Origin: Syntrophus gentianae
Lineage (GTDB): Bacteria > Desulfobacterota > Syntrophia > Syntrophales > Syntrophaceae
Direction: 5' to 3'
NCBI RefSeq assembly: GCF_900109885.1
Contig: NZ_FOBS01000011.1
Span: 45,593-109,592 of the forward strand
Length of the DNA stretch: 64,000 nt
The first letter of the stretch is position 1; each line of letters begins with the position of its first letter. Made by a program: the position numbers and the translations under genes. Of the stretch, positions 1-7,282 are shown piece by piece. The notes beneath the pieces were generated by a model. The model was not told the DNA's origin, did no database searches, and saw only the letters and a list, made by a program, of their open reading frames with translations.

Positions 1-498
1 TTCGGGGGAGAGAGCGCTGTCGGCCTGATTTCCTCCCACGAAAACCTCCTGATCGTTCGGACCTGTTCCAAAAGCTTTTCCCTGGCCGGCCTTCGGCTTG
101 GCTATGCGATGGGAAGCCCGGGACTGATCCGGGCACTTTTCATCACGAAGGACTCCTTCAATTCCTATACGGTGGGCCGTCTGACGCAGGCCATCGGGGA
201 GATCGCCCTGGAGGACGAGGACTGGTTTGCCGATAAGATTGCCCGCATCATTGAGGTGCGAACCTTTTTTTCTGCGGCGCTTGAAGAGCAGAACTGGCAG
301 GTTCTTCCTTCCAAGGCGAATTTTGTCTTTGCCAGAAAACCGGGCGAAACGGGACAAAGAGTTTACGAAAGGCTGAAGGAGCGGGGAATTCTCGTCCGAT
401 ATTTCAATGTGGAGGGAATCCGGGATTTTGTCCGTATTACCATTGGGACGAGGGAGGATATGAACCGGTTGCTTGAAGAGACGAAAAGTCTCTTTTAA
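1..498 (+). CDS. hisC: Histidinol-phosphate aminotransferase, C-terminal part (5' end outside window)
   Basis: The open frame enters from the left edge and gives 165 residues before TAA at 496-498. It is the large-domain end plus the C-terminal small domain of a fold-type I PLP aminotransferase. The PLP lysine is the K of CSKSFSLAGLRLGYA (residue 24 of the fragment), and the arginine that grips the substrate carboxylate is in the FVRITIG segment near the end. This combination is typical of HisC, which converts imidazole-acetol phosphate to histidinol phosphate in histidine synthesis. A related class I/II aminotransferase such as a CobD-like enzyme cannot be fully excluded from this part alone. 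No downstream partner: the next genes are on the other strand. Confidence 0.85.
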   Translation, partial: FGGESAVGLISSHENLLIVRTCSKSFSLAGLRLGYAMGSPGLIRALFITKDSFNSYTVGRLTQAIGEIALEDEDWFADKIARIIEVRTFFSAALEEQNWQVLPSKANFVFARKPGETGQRVYERLKERGILVRYFNVEGIRDFVRITIGTREDMNRLLEETKSLF

Positions 499-558
499 AT
501 AATCACCAGTGCGTCACTCATTGAATTTTGTGATCGTCTTGACCACGATTAGAGGGAT

Positions 559-594
559 GGAAAAGATGCCCTGATGAAAACCATCGAACAGGGC
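559..594 (-). terminator. Candidate terminator hairpin after the Flp pilin gene
   Basis: GCCCTG (568-573) and CAGGGC (589-594) form a 6-bp GC-rich stem with a 15-nt loop. Read leftwards it is followed by ATCTTTTCC, a weak T tract. It lies just past the pilin stop codon and could also act on hisC from the other side. Confidence 0.4.
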
Positions 595-614
595 AATCAG
601 AGAACCCTTGGCCA

Positions 615-740
615 TTACATTTGTCTTGACAGAATACCAACGATGGCAAAAATCACAGCTGCAATCAGCGCAATAATCAAACCGCATTCAACTGCCGTTG
701 CGCCTGCTTCGTCTCTGATGAATCTCTTCATCTCTTCCAT
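615..740 (-). CDS. Small Flp/Fap-type pilin (type IVb prepilin-like)
   Basis: The minus strand encodes about 41 residues starting MEEMKRFIRDEAGATAVE. This is the signature of the Flp family: a short basic leader, a glycine, then (A)TAVExGLI and a single hydrophobic segment (LIIALIAAVIFAIVGIL). The conserved glutamate is present; the usual following Tyr is Cys (VECGLI). Flp pilins are cut by a TadV-type prepilin peptidase and assembled by the Tad machinery. A start at 740 has AAGGTG about 9 nt upstream; 731 (MKRFIRDE) is an alternative. No tad/cpa genes are in the window, and a transposase relic lies immediately upstream, so this is an orphan pilin whose original promoter region may be lost. 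Confidence 0.75.
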   Translation of the reverse strand: MEEMKRFIRDEAGATAVECGLIIALIAAVIFAIVGILSRQM

Positions 741-771
741 CCCTATTTGCACCTTTTAAAAAATTCACTTT

Positions 772-1293
772 TTAAAAAATATGCTCTTTGACTGAAGCCT
801 CTGAGAATGCCCGGGCCTTGTAACCGCCGGTCTCCGAATTTTTAGCCCTTCGTCCGGAAGATGCCGCACTTCCGGATTTCTGTCTTCGATCCATGCGGTG
901 GATCGTTTCGTCATCCACTTCCAGATACCACCCGGCGCCTCGGTAACTGGTGACGGTCGTCAGCCGGAGGATCTCTTCGGCAAAGCGTTTCGTGAAACGT
1001 CCGCTGATCCAGTCCAGGTTTTCAACACGGATTTTCTTATCCCGGTCGCACAGGATTTTTCTCTTGGGGACCTGAAGGAAAACTCTTCTCCCGCAAAGGT
1101 GCAGATCCTGAACTGTCATGCTGCCCATGCTATGGACCGCGCCGCTATGGGTAGATCCGCAGCCGGAACAGACCGGCATCCCGGAATCAATGGGTTCAAC
1201 CTGCATGTGGAGGGATTTCGAATTGATCTGGATAATCCTCACCACTTGATAATTTGGTATATTGAGAAGTTTTGTTATTGTTTCTAAGTCCAT
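772..1293 (-). pseudogene. ISL3-family transposase, N-terminal remnant
   Basis: About 173 residues from MDLETITKLLNIPNYQVVRI show the ISL3 N-terminal zinc-binding region (CSGCGS...H, then DLHLCGRRVFLQVPKRKILC) and the following helix-turn-helix stretch (GRFTKRFAEEILRLTTVTSY). The DDE catalytic domain is missing: the frame drifts into low-complexity, unrelated residues and stops at 772, whereas full transposases of this family are around 400 residues. I chose the start at 1293 because AAAGG sits about 8 nt upstream; the frame stays open to 1437. It is therefore a decayed 5' fragment, probably inactive, lying upstream of the pilin gene. No terminal inverted repeats could be paired. Confidence 0.7.
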
Positions 1294-1437
1294 CGGTGCC
1301 ATCCTTTCGGTTAATTGTTTCCGGAATCGGGATTCTCTAATCCTCTGTCTTGTTTTTTTGTTGTATCCGCCAACTTTTGATCCGATTATACGGATCGCTT
1401 GAAAACCAGCAATCAGGGAGGACCTTAATTTCAACAT

Positions 1438-1794
1438 TAAGATATACTTAAGTGTTTCTAAGGATTAACCTTAGAACTGAGGGTAATATTTGAAAAGATA
1501 ACAACAGGTTTGAATGAGACTATGGGGAGATAAGAACAGATTATTCCTGGTAATGTTTTAACAAGTCAGGATCATTGCGTATTTTTAGTATCGGATAATA
1601 ATCTCGGTTTTAAAGTAATGTTACAGGAAATAAGGACATTCCCTTATGTCCGCCTCCAGAATGGTATTGAGAGCGCATCGGCAATTCCCTGGATCTCCCT
1701 AAGAGAGCCAATTGCCCTCCTACAATTATCTTGAGGATACTTTTGCTATCTGTTACGTATTTGCAAATTCCAGTGAAGATAAAAAAAATAGAAA
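1438..1794. other. Intergenic stretch without a recognisable gene
   Basis: No supported coding frame. Two small inverted repeats are visible: GGACAT/ATGTCC (1634-1639, 1646-1651) and GGCAATT/AATTGCC (1680-1686, 1710-1716). It must hold the promoter of the lipoprotein gene at 1795, but I see no convincing -35/-10 pair. Confidence 0.5.
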
Positions 1795-2616
1795 ATGAAG
1801 CAGAAGCTAAAGAATAGAACGGCTCTGAAAGTTGAATCTAAACGGCGAATGGCCTCCGCAGGCGCTTTCTGTCTCATTCTTTGTCTCTTTTTCCTCTCTG
1901 CCTGCGGAGGTCGTTCCGCAGCGCCTTCACGGCCGGAAGTGCGGCCCCGGCCGCCTGTTGCAAAAAAACTGGCCAACATGGGATTCACCATCCAGGCAGG
2001 GGCATTCTCCCGCGTGGAAAACGCGGCACGGATGACAGATGCCCTCCGCCTTCAAGGATTGGATGCCTACTATTTCGTTTCTTCCTCCGGACTTTTCAAG
2101 GTACGATTCGGAAACTTTTCGACCAAGAATGCTGCCCGACAAAGGGCGGAAGCCCTGCGGACGGCGGGTGTGATCGCGGAATTCTATATTGTCAGTCCTG
2201 AAGAATACGCCGCCGCCCGGCGTACGACGCTGGGGGATGACTATCTGCGGGAACAATTGATAAAAACGGCAAAGGAATTTATCGGGGTTCCCTATCTCTG
2301 GGGTGGAACGACGCCGGAAAACGGATTCGACTGCAGTGGCCTGGTCATGGCGGTTTACCAGCTGAATGGCCTGGCCCTTCCCCGCACATCCCGGGACCAG
2401 TTCGAAGCCGGGATGTCCGTTGATCGGGATCAAACGCAAAAAGGAGATCTCGTTTTTTTCGCCAATGGGAAAAATGATCCCATCTCTCATGTGGGAATCT
2501 ACATCGGCAACGGAAGGTTTATTCACGCGCCGGGAAGGGGAAAGACCATCCGAATCGATTTTCTCTCCAGCCGTTTTTATATCAACCGTTACATGGGCAG
2601 CCGGACCTATCTCTAA
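1795..2616 (+). CDS. SPOR-domain NlpC/P60 lipoprotein, probable cell-wall endopeptidase
   Basis: 273 residues. A basic N-terminus, a hydrophobic stretch and the lipobox LSAC (Cys37) mark a lipoprotein. Residues about 62-135 form a SPOR repeat (FTIQAGAFSRVENAARM...LFKVRFGNFSTKNAA), which binds glycan strands stripped of peptides. Residues about 155-273 are an NlpC/P60 domain with Cys180 in FDCSG, His232 in SHVGIYIGNG and His244 in FIHAPG as the likely catalytic set. Such enzymes cut peptide cross-links in peptidoglycan, here in the periplasm at division sites or poles. The ribosome-binding site is weak (AAATAGAAA before ATG). The gene stands alone; sufC begins 120 bp later. Confidence 0.85.
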   Translation: MKQKLKNRTALKVESKRRMASAGAFCLILCLFFLSACGGRSAAPSRPEVRPRPPVAKKLANMGFTIQAGAFSRVENAARMTDALRLQGLDAYYFVSSSGLFKVRFGNFSTKNAARQRAEALRTAGVIAEFYIVSPEEYAAARRTTLGDDYLREQLIKTAKEFIGVPYLWGGTTPENGFDCSGLVMAVYQLNGLALPRTSRDQFEAGMSVDRDQTQKGDLVFFANGKNDPISHVGIYIGNGRFIHAPGRGKTIRIDFLSSRFYINRYMGSRTYL

Positions 2617-2736
2617 AGGTATGCACTCGCCAGGGCTTTTGTCGATTGACTTTGGAGATTTTTTCAATAAGATAGATTATCTAATATGAAAAGTGTCGCG
2701 GTTTACAGAAATTCTGGAAAATGTGAGGTACCTGCC

Positions 2737-3501
2737 ATGCTGGAGCTTCGAGATTTACACTTTGCCGTTGATCGCGGCGATGGCCCCGAAGGAGGGGGAA
2801 AACGCGGGATCATCAACGGAATCAATTTTAATTTCGAAAAGGGAAAATTCTACGCCATCACCGGTCCCAACGGGAGTGGAAAGACGACCCTGGCCAAACT
2901 GATCATGGGAATCAATCCGACCACCTCCGGATCCATTATCTTTGATGGCCAGGATATTACGGGGCTTTCTATTACCGATCGCGCCAAAGCCGGCATCGCC
3001 TACAGTTTCCAGCAACCGGCCCGTTTCAAGGGCATCACCTTCCGGGAGCTCTTGAGTATAGCCACAGGCATTGATGAGGAGCAAAAACTCATTTCCCTGC
3101 TCATGCGGGTGGGGATCTGCCCCATGGATTTTCTGGAGAAGGCGGTGGACGCCAAGCTCTCCGGCGGAGAGATCAAAAAGATCGAACTGGCCACCACCAT
3201 TGCCCGTAATCCCAAACTGGCCATCTACGATGAACCCGACACGGGAATCGATCTCTGGACGATCGGACCCATGGTGGATCTCCTGAAGCGCGAACAGAAG
3301 AATTACGGGACGACAACGATCGTCGTCAGCCACAACAAGGTCTTTCTGGAAGCGGCCGATGAGATTCTGATCATCAACGGCGGTCGCATCGTTTTCCGGG
3401 GAATCCTGGACGAAGCCATGGCCTTACTCAATGACCTGAGTATCTGCAGTTTCAAACCCTGCTGTGAAGGAGAAGACCAGAATGTTAGATGCTTTAGATA
3501 A
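2737..3501 (+). CDS. sufC: Fe-S cluster assembly ABC ATPase, SufC family
   Basis: About 254 residues from MLELRDLHFAVDRGDG; GAGG lies 9 nt before this ATG, so I prefer it to the upstream ATG at 2686. Walker A is GPNGSGKTT, the signature LSGGEIKK, Walker B LAIYDEPDTG and the switch histidine VVSHN. The LSGGEIKKIE and DEPDTGID variants are typical of SufC rather than of transport ATPases, and there is no permease. It powers conformational change of the SufB scaffold during Fe-S cluster building in the cytosol. It overlaps the next gene by 20 bp. The C-terminus carries a CC pair (SFKPCCEGED), which is unusual. SufS, SufU, SufD and SufE are absent here, as in the minimal SufBC (SMS) systems of anaerobes. 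Confidence 0.85.
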   Translation: MLELRDLHFAVDRGDGPEGGGKRGIINGINFNFEKGKFYAITGPNGSGKTTLAKLIMGINPTTSGSIIFDGQDITGLSITDRAKAGIAYSFQQPARFKGITFRELLSIATGIDEEQKLISLLMRVGICPMDFLEKAVDAKLSGGEIKKIELATTIARNPKLAIYDEPDTGIDLWTIGPMVDLLKREQKNYGTTTIVVSHNKVFLEAADEILIINGGRIVFRGILDEAMALLNDLSICSFKPCCEGEDQNVRCFR

Positions 3502-4402
3502 AGAGCTTTTGAAAGCCGTCGCCGACCTGGAGGACATCCCCAAGGGCGCCTATAATATTCGGAAAAACGGAAAGCTGCTGACAAGGGCAACGAGCGCCAA
3601 CATCAACATCGAAAGCAACGCCGAAGGCACGGGAATCGTCGTGACGATCGCTCCGGGGACGGTCAATGAATCCGTGCATATACCCGTAATCCTGAGTCAG
3701 GCGGGACTCTACGATGTGGTTTACAATAATTTCATCATCGGGGAAGGGGCGGATGTGACCATTGTGGCCGGATGCGGCATCCACTGTGGAACAGCCAGCC
3801 CGGAAGGACATGCGGGCATTCATGAATTCCGCGTCGGCCGGGGGGCCAAGGTGAAATACGTGGAAAAACATTACGCCACGGGTCCGGGGTCGGGAAAACG
3901 TTCCCTCAATCCCACGACCAAGGTGTTTCTGGCGGAAGGGGCGCAGGCCGAGATGGAACTGACGCAGATCGGCGGCGTGGATGAGGCCGACCGCCTGAAC
4001 GAGGCCACCCTGGAGGCTTCCAGCCTGCTGATGGTTATGGAACGGGTTATGACGGAGAAGGACCAGAGGGCTGTTTCGAGAAACGAAATCAAGCTGGTTG
4101 GCGCCGACAGCCGGGCGAACATGATTTCCCGTTCCGTCATGAAGGGAAATTCAAAACAGAATTTCTACGCCACGATCGAAGCCCTGGCAAAATGTTTCGG
4201 ACACATCGAATGTGACGCCATCATCATGGATAACGGGACCAACGAAACCATCCCCTCCCTGAAGGCTATGCATCCTGACGCGGAGTTGACCCACGAAGCA
4301 TCCATCGGCAAAATCGCCAATGACCAACTCATGAAGCTCATGAGTCTGGGCCTGACATACGACGACGCCGTTAACCGCATCATACAGGGTTTCCTGAAAT
4401 GA
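3482..4402 (+). CDS. sufB: SufB-family Fe-S scaffold (minimal SufBC type)
   Basis: 306 residues from MLDALDKELLKAVADLEDIP; GGAGAAGACCAGA precedes this ATG, which is preferred over the in-frame ATG at 3464. The protein has the right-handed parallel beta-helix pattern of SufB/SufD (GADVTIVAGCGIHCG, GRGAKVKYVEKHY, GTNETIPSLKAMHPDAELTHEASIGKI). The terminal H-EASIGKI segment is the SufB/D dimer and cluster region. It is much shorter than E. coli SufB (about 495) because the N-terminal domain is missing, as in the ancestral SufB/SmsB form. Translation is coupled to sufC by overlap. A second member (SufD) is absent, so a homodimer with SufC2 is expected. Confidence 0.82.
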   Translation: MLDALDKELLKAVADLEDIPKGAYNIRKNGKLLTRATSANINIESNAEGTGIVVTIAPGTVNESVHIPVILSQAGLYDVVYNNFIIGEGADVTIVAGCGIHCGTASPEGHAGIHEFRVGRGAKVKYVEKHYATGPGSGKRSLNPTTKVFLAEGAQAEMELTQIGGVDEADRLNEATLEASSLLMVMERVMTEKDQRAVSRNEIKLVGADSRANMISRSVMKGNSKQNFYATIEALAKCFGHIECDAIIMDNGTNETIPSLKAMHPDAELTHEASIGKIANDQLMKLMSLGLTYDDAVNRIIQGFLK

Positions 4403-4491
4403 CAGGATGTATTTACAAAGATAAAAGCTCGGTTTATCCAACCATTGCCGAATCGTCCGTTGAACAAAGTAAACAACAGGAGGAAGTTTGA

Positions 4492-4947
4492 ATGGATGCC
4501 TTTCCCAATGAACCGATGGGCTTTCGGGGAATCCTCTGGGGTCAGCGCCTGGAAAGCCTGACCGGCCGGACCTTTTTGCCGCTCAGCGAGGAGGGGGATG
4601 TCAGTTCATACCGCCTGCAGAATGATTCCCTGCGGATCGGCAATGCAGAGGTTTCCGATATTATCTATCGTTTTTTCAGGCACCGGTTTTACCGCGCCAC
4701 GGTCTTGATCGATTCCTATGAGAATTTCGCTCGGATAAAAGAGAGTTTTTTCGACAGCTACGGCGAAGGCGTATCGGTCAGTCGCGAGGAAACAGAAACC
4801 TATTACTGGTCGGGTGCCGAACTTGATCTTTCCCTCGAATTCAGTGAAGCGACCTGTGGACGGATTGAATATTCCTTTCGGCCGATTCACAAACAGGAAG
4901 AGAAAAAGGCCAAGCTGAAGGCGATACAGGACTGGGATCAGGCGTGA
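4492..4947 (+). CDS. Conserved-looking hypothetical protein downstream of sufBC
   Basis: 151 residues behind a strong AGGAGG 8 nt upstream of ATG. No signal peptide or membrane segment. The N-terminal half has a GFRGILWGQRLESL motif followed by alternating strands, and the chain ends in a charged helix (KQEEKKAKLKAIQDWDQA). The pattern F-R-G-I-x-W-G then a beta-rich body resembles a group of small deltaproteobacterial proteins of unknown role, but I cannot name a family. It starts 89 bp after sufB and could be co-transcribed with it; no terminator was seen between them. Confidence 0.6.
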   Translation: MDAFPNEPMGFRGILWGQRLESLTGRTFLPLSEEGDVSSYRLQNDSLRIGNAEVSDIIYRFFRHRFYRATVLIDSYENFARIKESFFDSYGEGVSVSREETETYYWSGAELDLSLEFSEATCGRIEYSFRPIHKQEEKKAKLKAIQDWDQA

Positions 4948-5062
4948 TTTGTATTCCAGATGAGCGCTGCTGAGCATCAACTCCTTGGCGTATGTCTCTT
5001 TCCATCAGCGCCGAGGGTGCCTTTCCGATTCCTGGAATTGAAGTGAAAAACCGATTTCCGGC

Positions 5063-6193
5063 CTATTGCTGCAGCCAGCTGGCTATTCGGGGCGCTTCGG
5101 AAGAGAGCCAGCGGGGAGACAGGCGCATATCGAGAAAGAGGCGGAAAAGCGAAATCATCATTTTTATCGCCCTTTCAATCAGATAGATTCGCTCCAGAAT
5201 CGCACCGTCCCGGTCCTCCGAATCGTCCAGCTTGTCCGTCATGACGGGAATTTTCAGGGATTGAAAGGAAAAGCGATCCGCCTTCAGGGTGAATTCCCAG
5301 ATATCCTCGTCTTTGCCAAGTTTAATCCGGGCTTCCTTGATTTTCTTTCCTTGGCGCAGGGCCTCCTTCCCCTCCTTGAGATCCGCATGCATTCCCTGGC
5401 AGACCACGGTTTCCGCGTATTCTCCATCGCCGGATTCGAGAACCAGACGGCGGACCAGAATCAGTTCCACATCCCCTGTCCCCGGAATAGAAATCGTCCC
5501 ATTGCGCTCCTCGCTCTTGAACCATAACCAGGTTAGAAACTCGCGGCCCAGTGAGGTCCGGTCAACGGCCTGGAGGCCGTCTGTTCCGGTGGAATCGGGC
5601 AGGGCGGCCTTCTCTGCCAGAGAGAGCCGTGCCGACATTTCTTCATCCAGCCAGAGGGGGTCCCAGGGGGTATAGGGATAGACGGGCAAGGAAAAGGACT
5701 GTTTGAAAAAGTCCTGGAAATCGTCGATCACCTTTTCCGAAAGGCTGCACAGAATCAGTGTTTTCTGCGATACGGACCAGCAGAATTCATAAAAGGCTGG
5801 TACCGCGTGGGTTTTGTTGAACAGCTCCAGATGGACCCGCTCCCGAAGGTCCTCCCGTTGCTCCCGGTAAATTCTCTTCTGGCCCGACTCGGCTAGAAAA
5901 TCCTGTTCCGCTTCCAAAAGTTTGATCTTGAGAAGGGAAGGGGGGATGGTCTTACGGTCGATCCGCATGGCCAGCATCAGGTTATCGCCCCAGATATACT
6001 TCGCCCCTTCAAAATCCGTATCGAGGACATTTTCCAGGCTTGTCCAGCCGATGGCCTTTTCTTCGGAGGTCAAGGCAAAGCTCCTGAAGGCAAAGGCCCG
6101 CAGCTGCTGATTGATGAAATCGTCTGCCGATTCCGGCAACGAACCTTCCAGACGGTATAGAGAAAAAGAAATTGTACCTTTGAGCAATCCCAT
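5063..6193 (-). CDS. rdgC: RdgC-like recombination-associated protein
   Basis: 376 residues, longer than E. coli RdgC (303). RdgC-like features are the opening MGLLKGTISFSLYRLEG, the middle KLLEAEQDFLAESGQKRIYREQ region followed by EDLRERVHLEL, WSVSQKTLILCSLSEKVIDD as the strand that E. coli writes as TVNGLIMVDCAS, and the GREFLTWLWFKSEE helix. RdgC proteins form a DNA-encircling ring and restrain RecA; no catalytic function is known. The gene is alone on the minus strand, divergent from nadK (193 bp apart) and convergent with the hypothetical gene before it. Residues from about 195 on, including the long EGDG/GTGDVELILVRR insert, are less like the enterobacterial protein. Assignment is by motif memory. 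Confidence 0.65.
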   Translation of the reverse strand: MGLLKGTISFSLYRLEGSLPESADDFINQQLRAFAFRSFALTSEEKAIGWTSLENVLDTDFEGAKYIWGDNLMLAMRIDRKTIPPSLLKIKLLEAEQDFLAESGQKRIYREQREDLRERVHLELFNKTHAVPAFYEFCWSVSQKTLILCSLSEKVIDDFQDFFKQSFSLPVYPYTPWDPLWLDEEMSARLSLAEKAALPDSTGTDGLQAVDRTSLGREFLTWLWFKSEERNGTISIPGTGDVELILVRRLVLESGDGEYAETVVCQGMHADLKEGKEALRQGKKIKEARIKLGKDEDIWEFTLKADRFSFQSLKIPVMTDKLDDSEDRDGAILERIYLIERAIKMMISLFRLFLDMRLSPRWLSSEAPRIASWLQQ

Positions 6194-6330
6194 AAATCCA
6201 CCTCGACGGACAAATTACAACTTTAAAATCCCCAAAAAGAGAATGGGGGAACCTATCTCATCCCTCTGATCCTTGTCAAGGGGAATACCTGCCTCATTGC
6301 GGGCATGGAATTATATCGTAGACACTCCTG

Positions 6331-6352
6331 GCTATTTATGATAGCAAATAGC
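6331..6352. promoter_or_regulatory. Inverted repeat in the rdgC-nadK divergent region
   Basis: GCTATTT (6331-6337) and AAATAGC (6346-6352) are perfect inverted arms with an 8-nt spacer, 34 bp before the nadK start. It could be an operator or a short leader hairpin; there is no other support. Confidence 0.25.
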
Positions 6353-6386
6353 GTTTATTATTGACTTCAATTCGAGAGGCCGAGGA

Positions 6387-7274
6387 ATGCCGGGCGGAAA
6401 GCGAATTCAAAAAGTCGGGATCATCGCCAATATAAGAAAAGATATCGCCCTTGAATGCTCATCCGGCCTGAAGAAGTGGTTGCAGGAGCAGGGCACTGAG
6501 GTCTTTCTCGATGCGGAGATCGCCGCCGCCCTGGGGGAAAAATGCGGTTTGGAACGGCAAACGCTGGCAGCCCGTGCGGACCTGCTGGTCGTTCTCGGCG
6601 GGGATGGCGCCATGCTGCGGGCGTCCAGGTCCGTGCGCAAATTCAATATCCCCATCGTGGGCATCAACCTGGGAACCTTCGGTTATCTTACGGAAGTCAA
6701 TCTCAATGAAATGTATCCTTCCCTGGAGCGCATACTCCGCGGGGATTACTCAACGGAAGAGCGGATGATGCTCGATATGGAGGTGGTTCGGGATGGGCAG
6801 ACCTCCTGCGAATACACCGTGCTCAACGATGTGGTCATCAGCCGGGGGAGTCTCACCCGGATCATCGACATGGAAACCGCCGTTGATGGCTCCTATCTGA
6901 CGACCTTTCGGGCAGACGGGCTGATCATCAGCACCCCGACCGGTTCGACGGCTTATTCCCTTTCCGCCGGCGGCCCAATCGTCTTTCCTTCACAGAATGT
7001 CATTATTGTAAATCCCATCTGTCCCCATACGCTGACCAATCGGCCGATCATCCTTCCCAGCAGCATAACCATTAACGTCAAGGTCTGGTCGGAAGAGGAA
7101 GGGGTGAACGTCGACCTCGACGGACAGGAATCCATTACGTTGAAATCCGGGGATACCCTGATCGTCCGCAAATCCCGATATGTAACCACCCTGGTTTCTT
7201 CCTCGAATCGAGACTATCTCGAAATTCTTCGATCCAAACTGGGATGGGGACGACTGCCCGCCATAAACCGATAA
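6387..7274 (+). CDS. nadK: NAD kinase
   Basis: 295 residues. The GGDGAMLRA motif (residues 71-79; catalytic Asp73) is the family's GGDGTxL with Ala instead of Thr. Other hallmarks are GINLGTFGYLTE, the LNDVVISRG motif, and the TPTGSTAYSLSAGGPIV loop. The enzyme phosphorylates NAD to NADP with ATP or polyphosphate in the cytosol. It starts at ATG 6387 with GAGAGGCCGAGG upstream. recN follows 8 bp later; the nadK-recN-argA order is consistent with one operon. Confidence 0.95.
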   Translation: MPGGKRIQKVGIIANIRKDIALECSSGLKKWLQEQGTEVFLDAEIAAALGEKCGLERQTLAARADLLVVLGGDGAMLRASRSVRKFNIPIVGINLGTFGYLTEVNLNEMYPSLERILRGDYSTEERMMLDMEVVRDGQTSCEYTVLNDVVISRGSLTRIIDMETAVDGSYLTTFRADGLIISTPTGSTAYSLSAGGPIVFPSQNVIIVNPICPHTLTNRPIILPSSITINVKVWSEEEGVNVDLDGQESITLKSGDTLIVRKSRYVTTLVSSSNRDYLEILRSKLGWGRLPAINR

Positions 7275-7282
7275 TCAAGATA

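Noticed and set aside
1661..1676. TGGTATTGAGAGCGCA as a sigma-54 promoter
   Set aside because: GG and GC spacing fits, but positions 12-13 are GC instead of TT and there is no flagellar or nitrogen gene after it.
1927..2667. 246-codon minus-strand frame over the NlpC/P60 gene
   Set aside because: Shadow of the plus-strand gene, whose SPOR, DCSG and SHVG motifs are clear.
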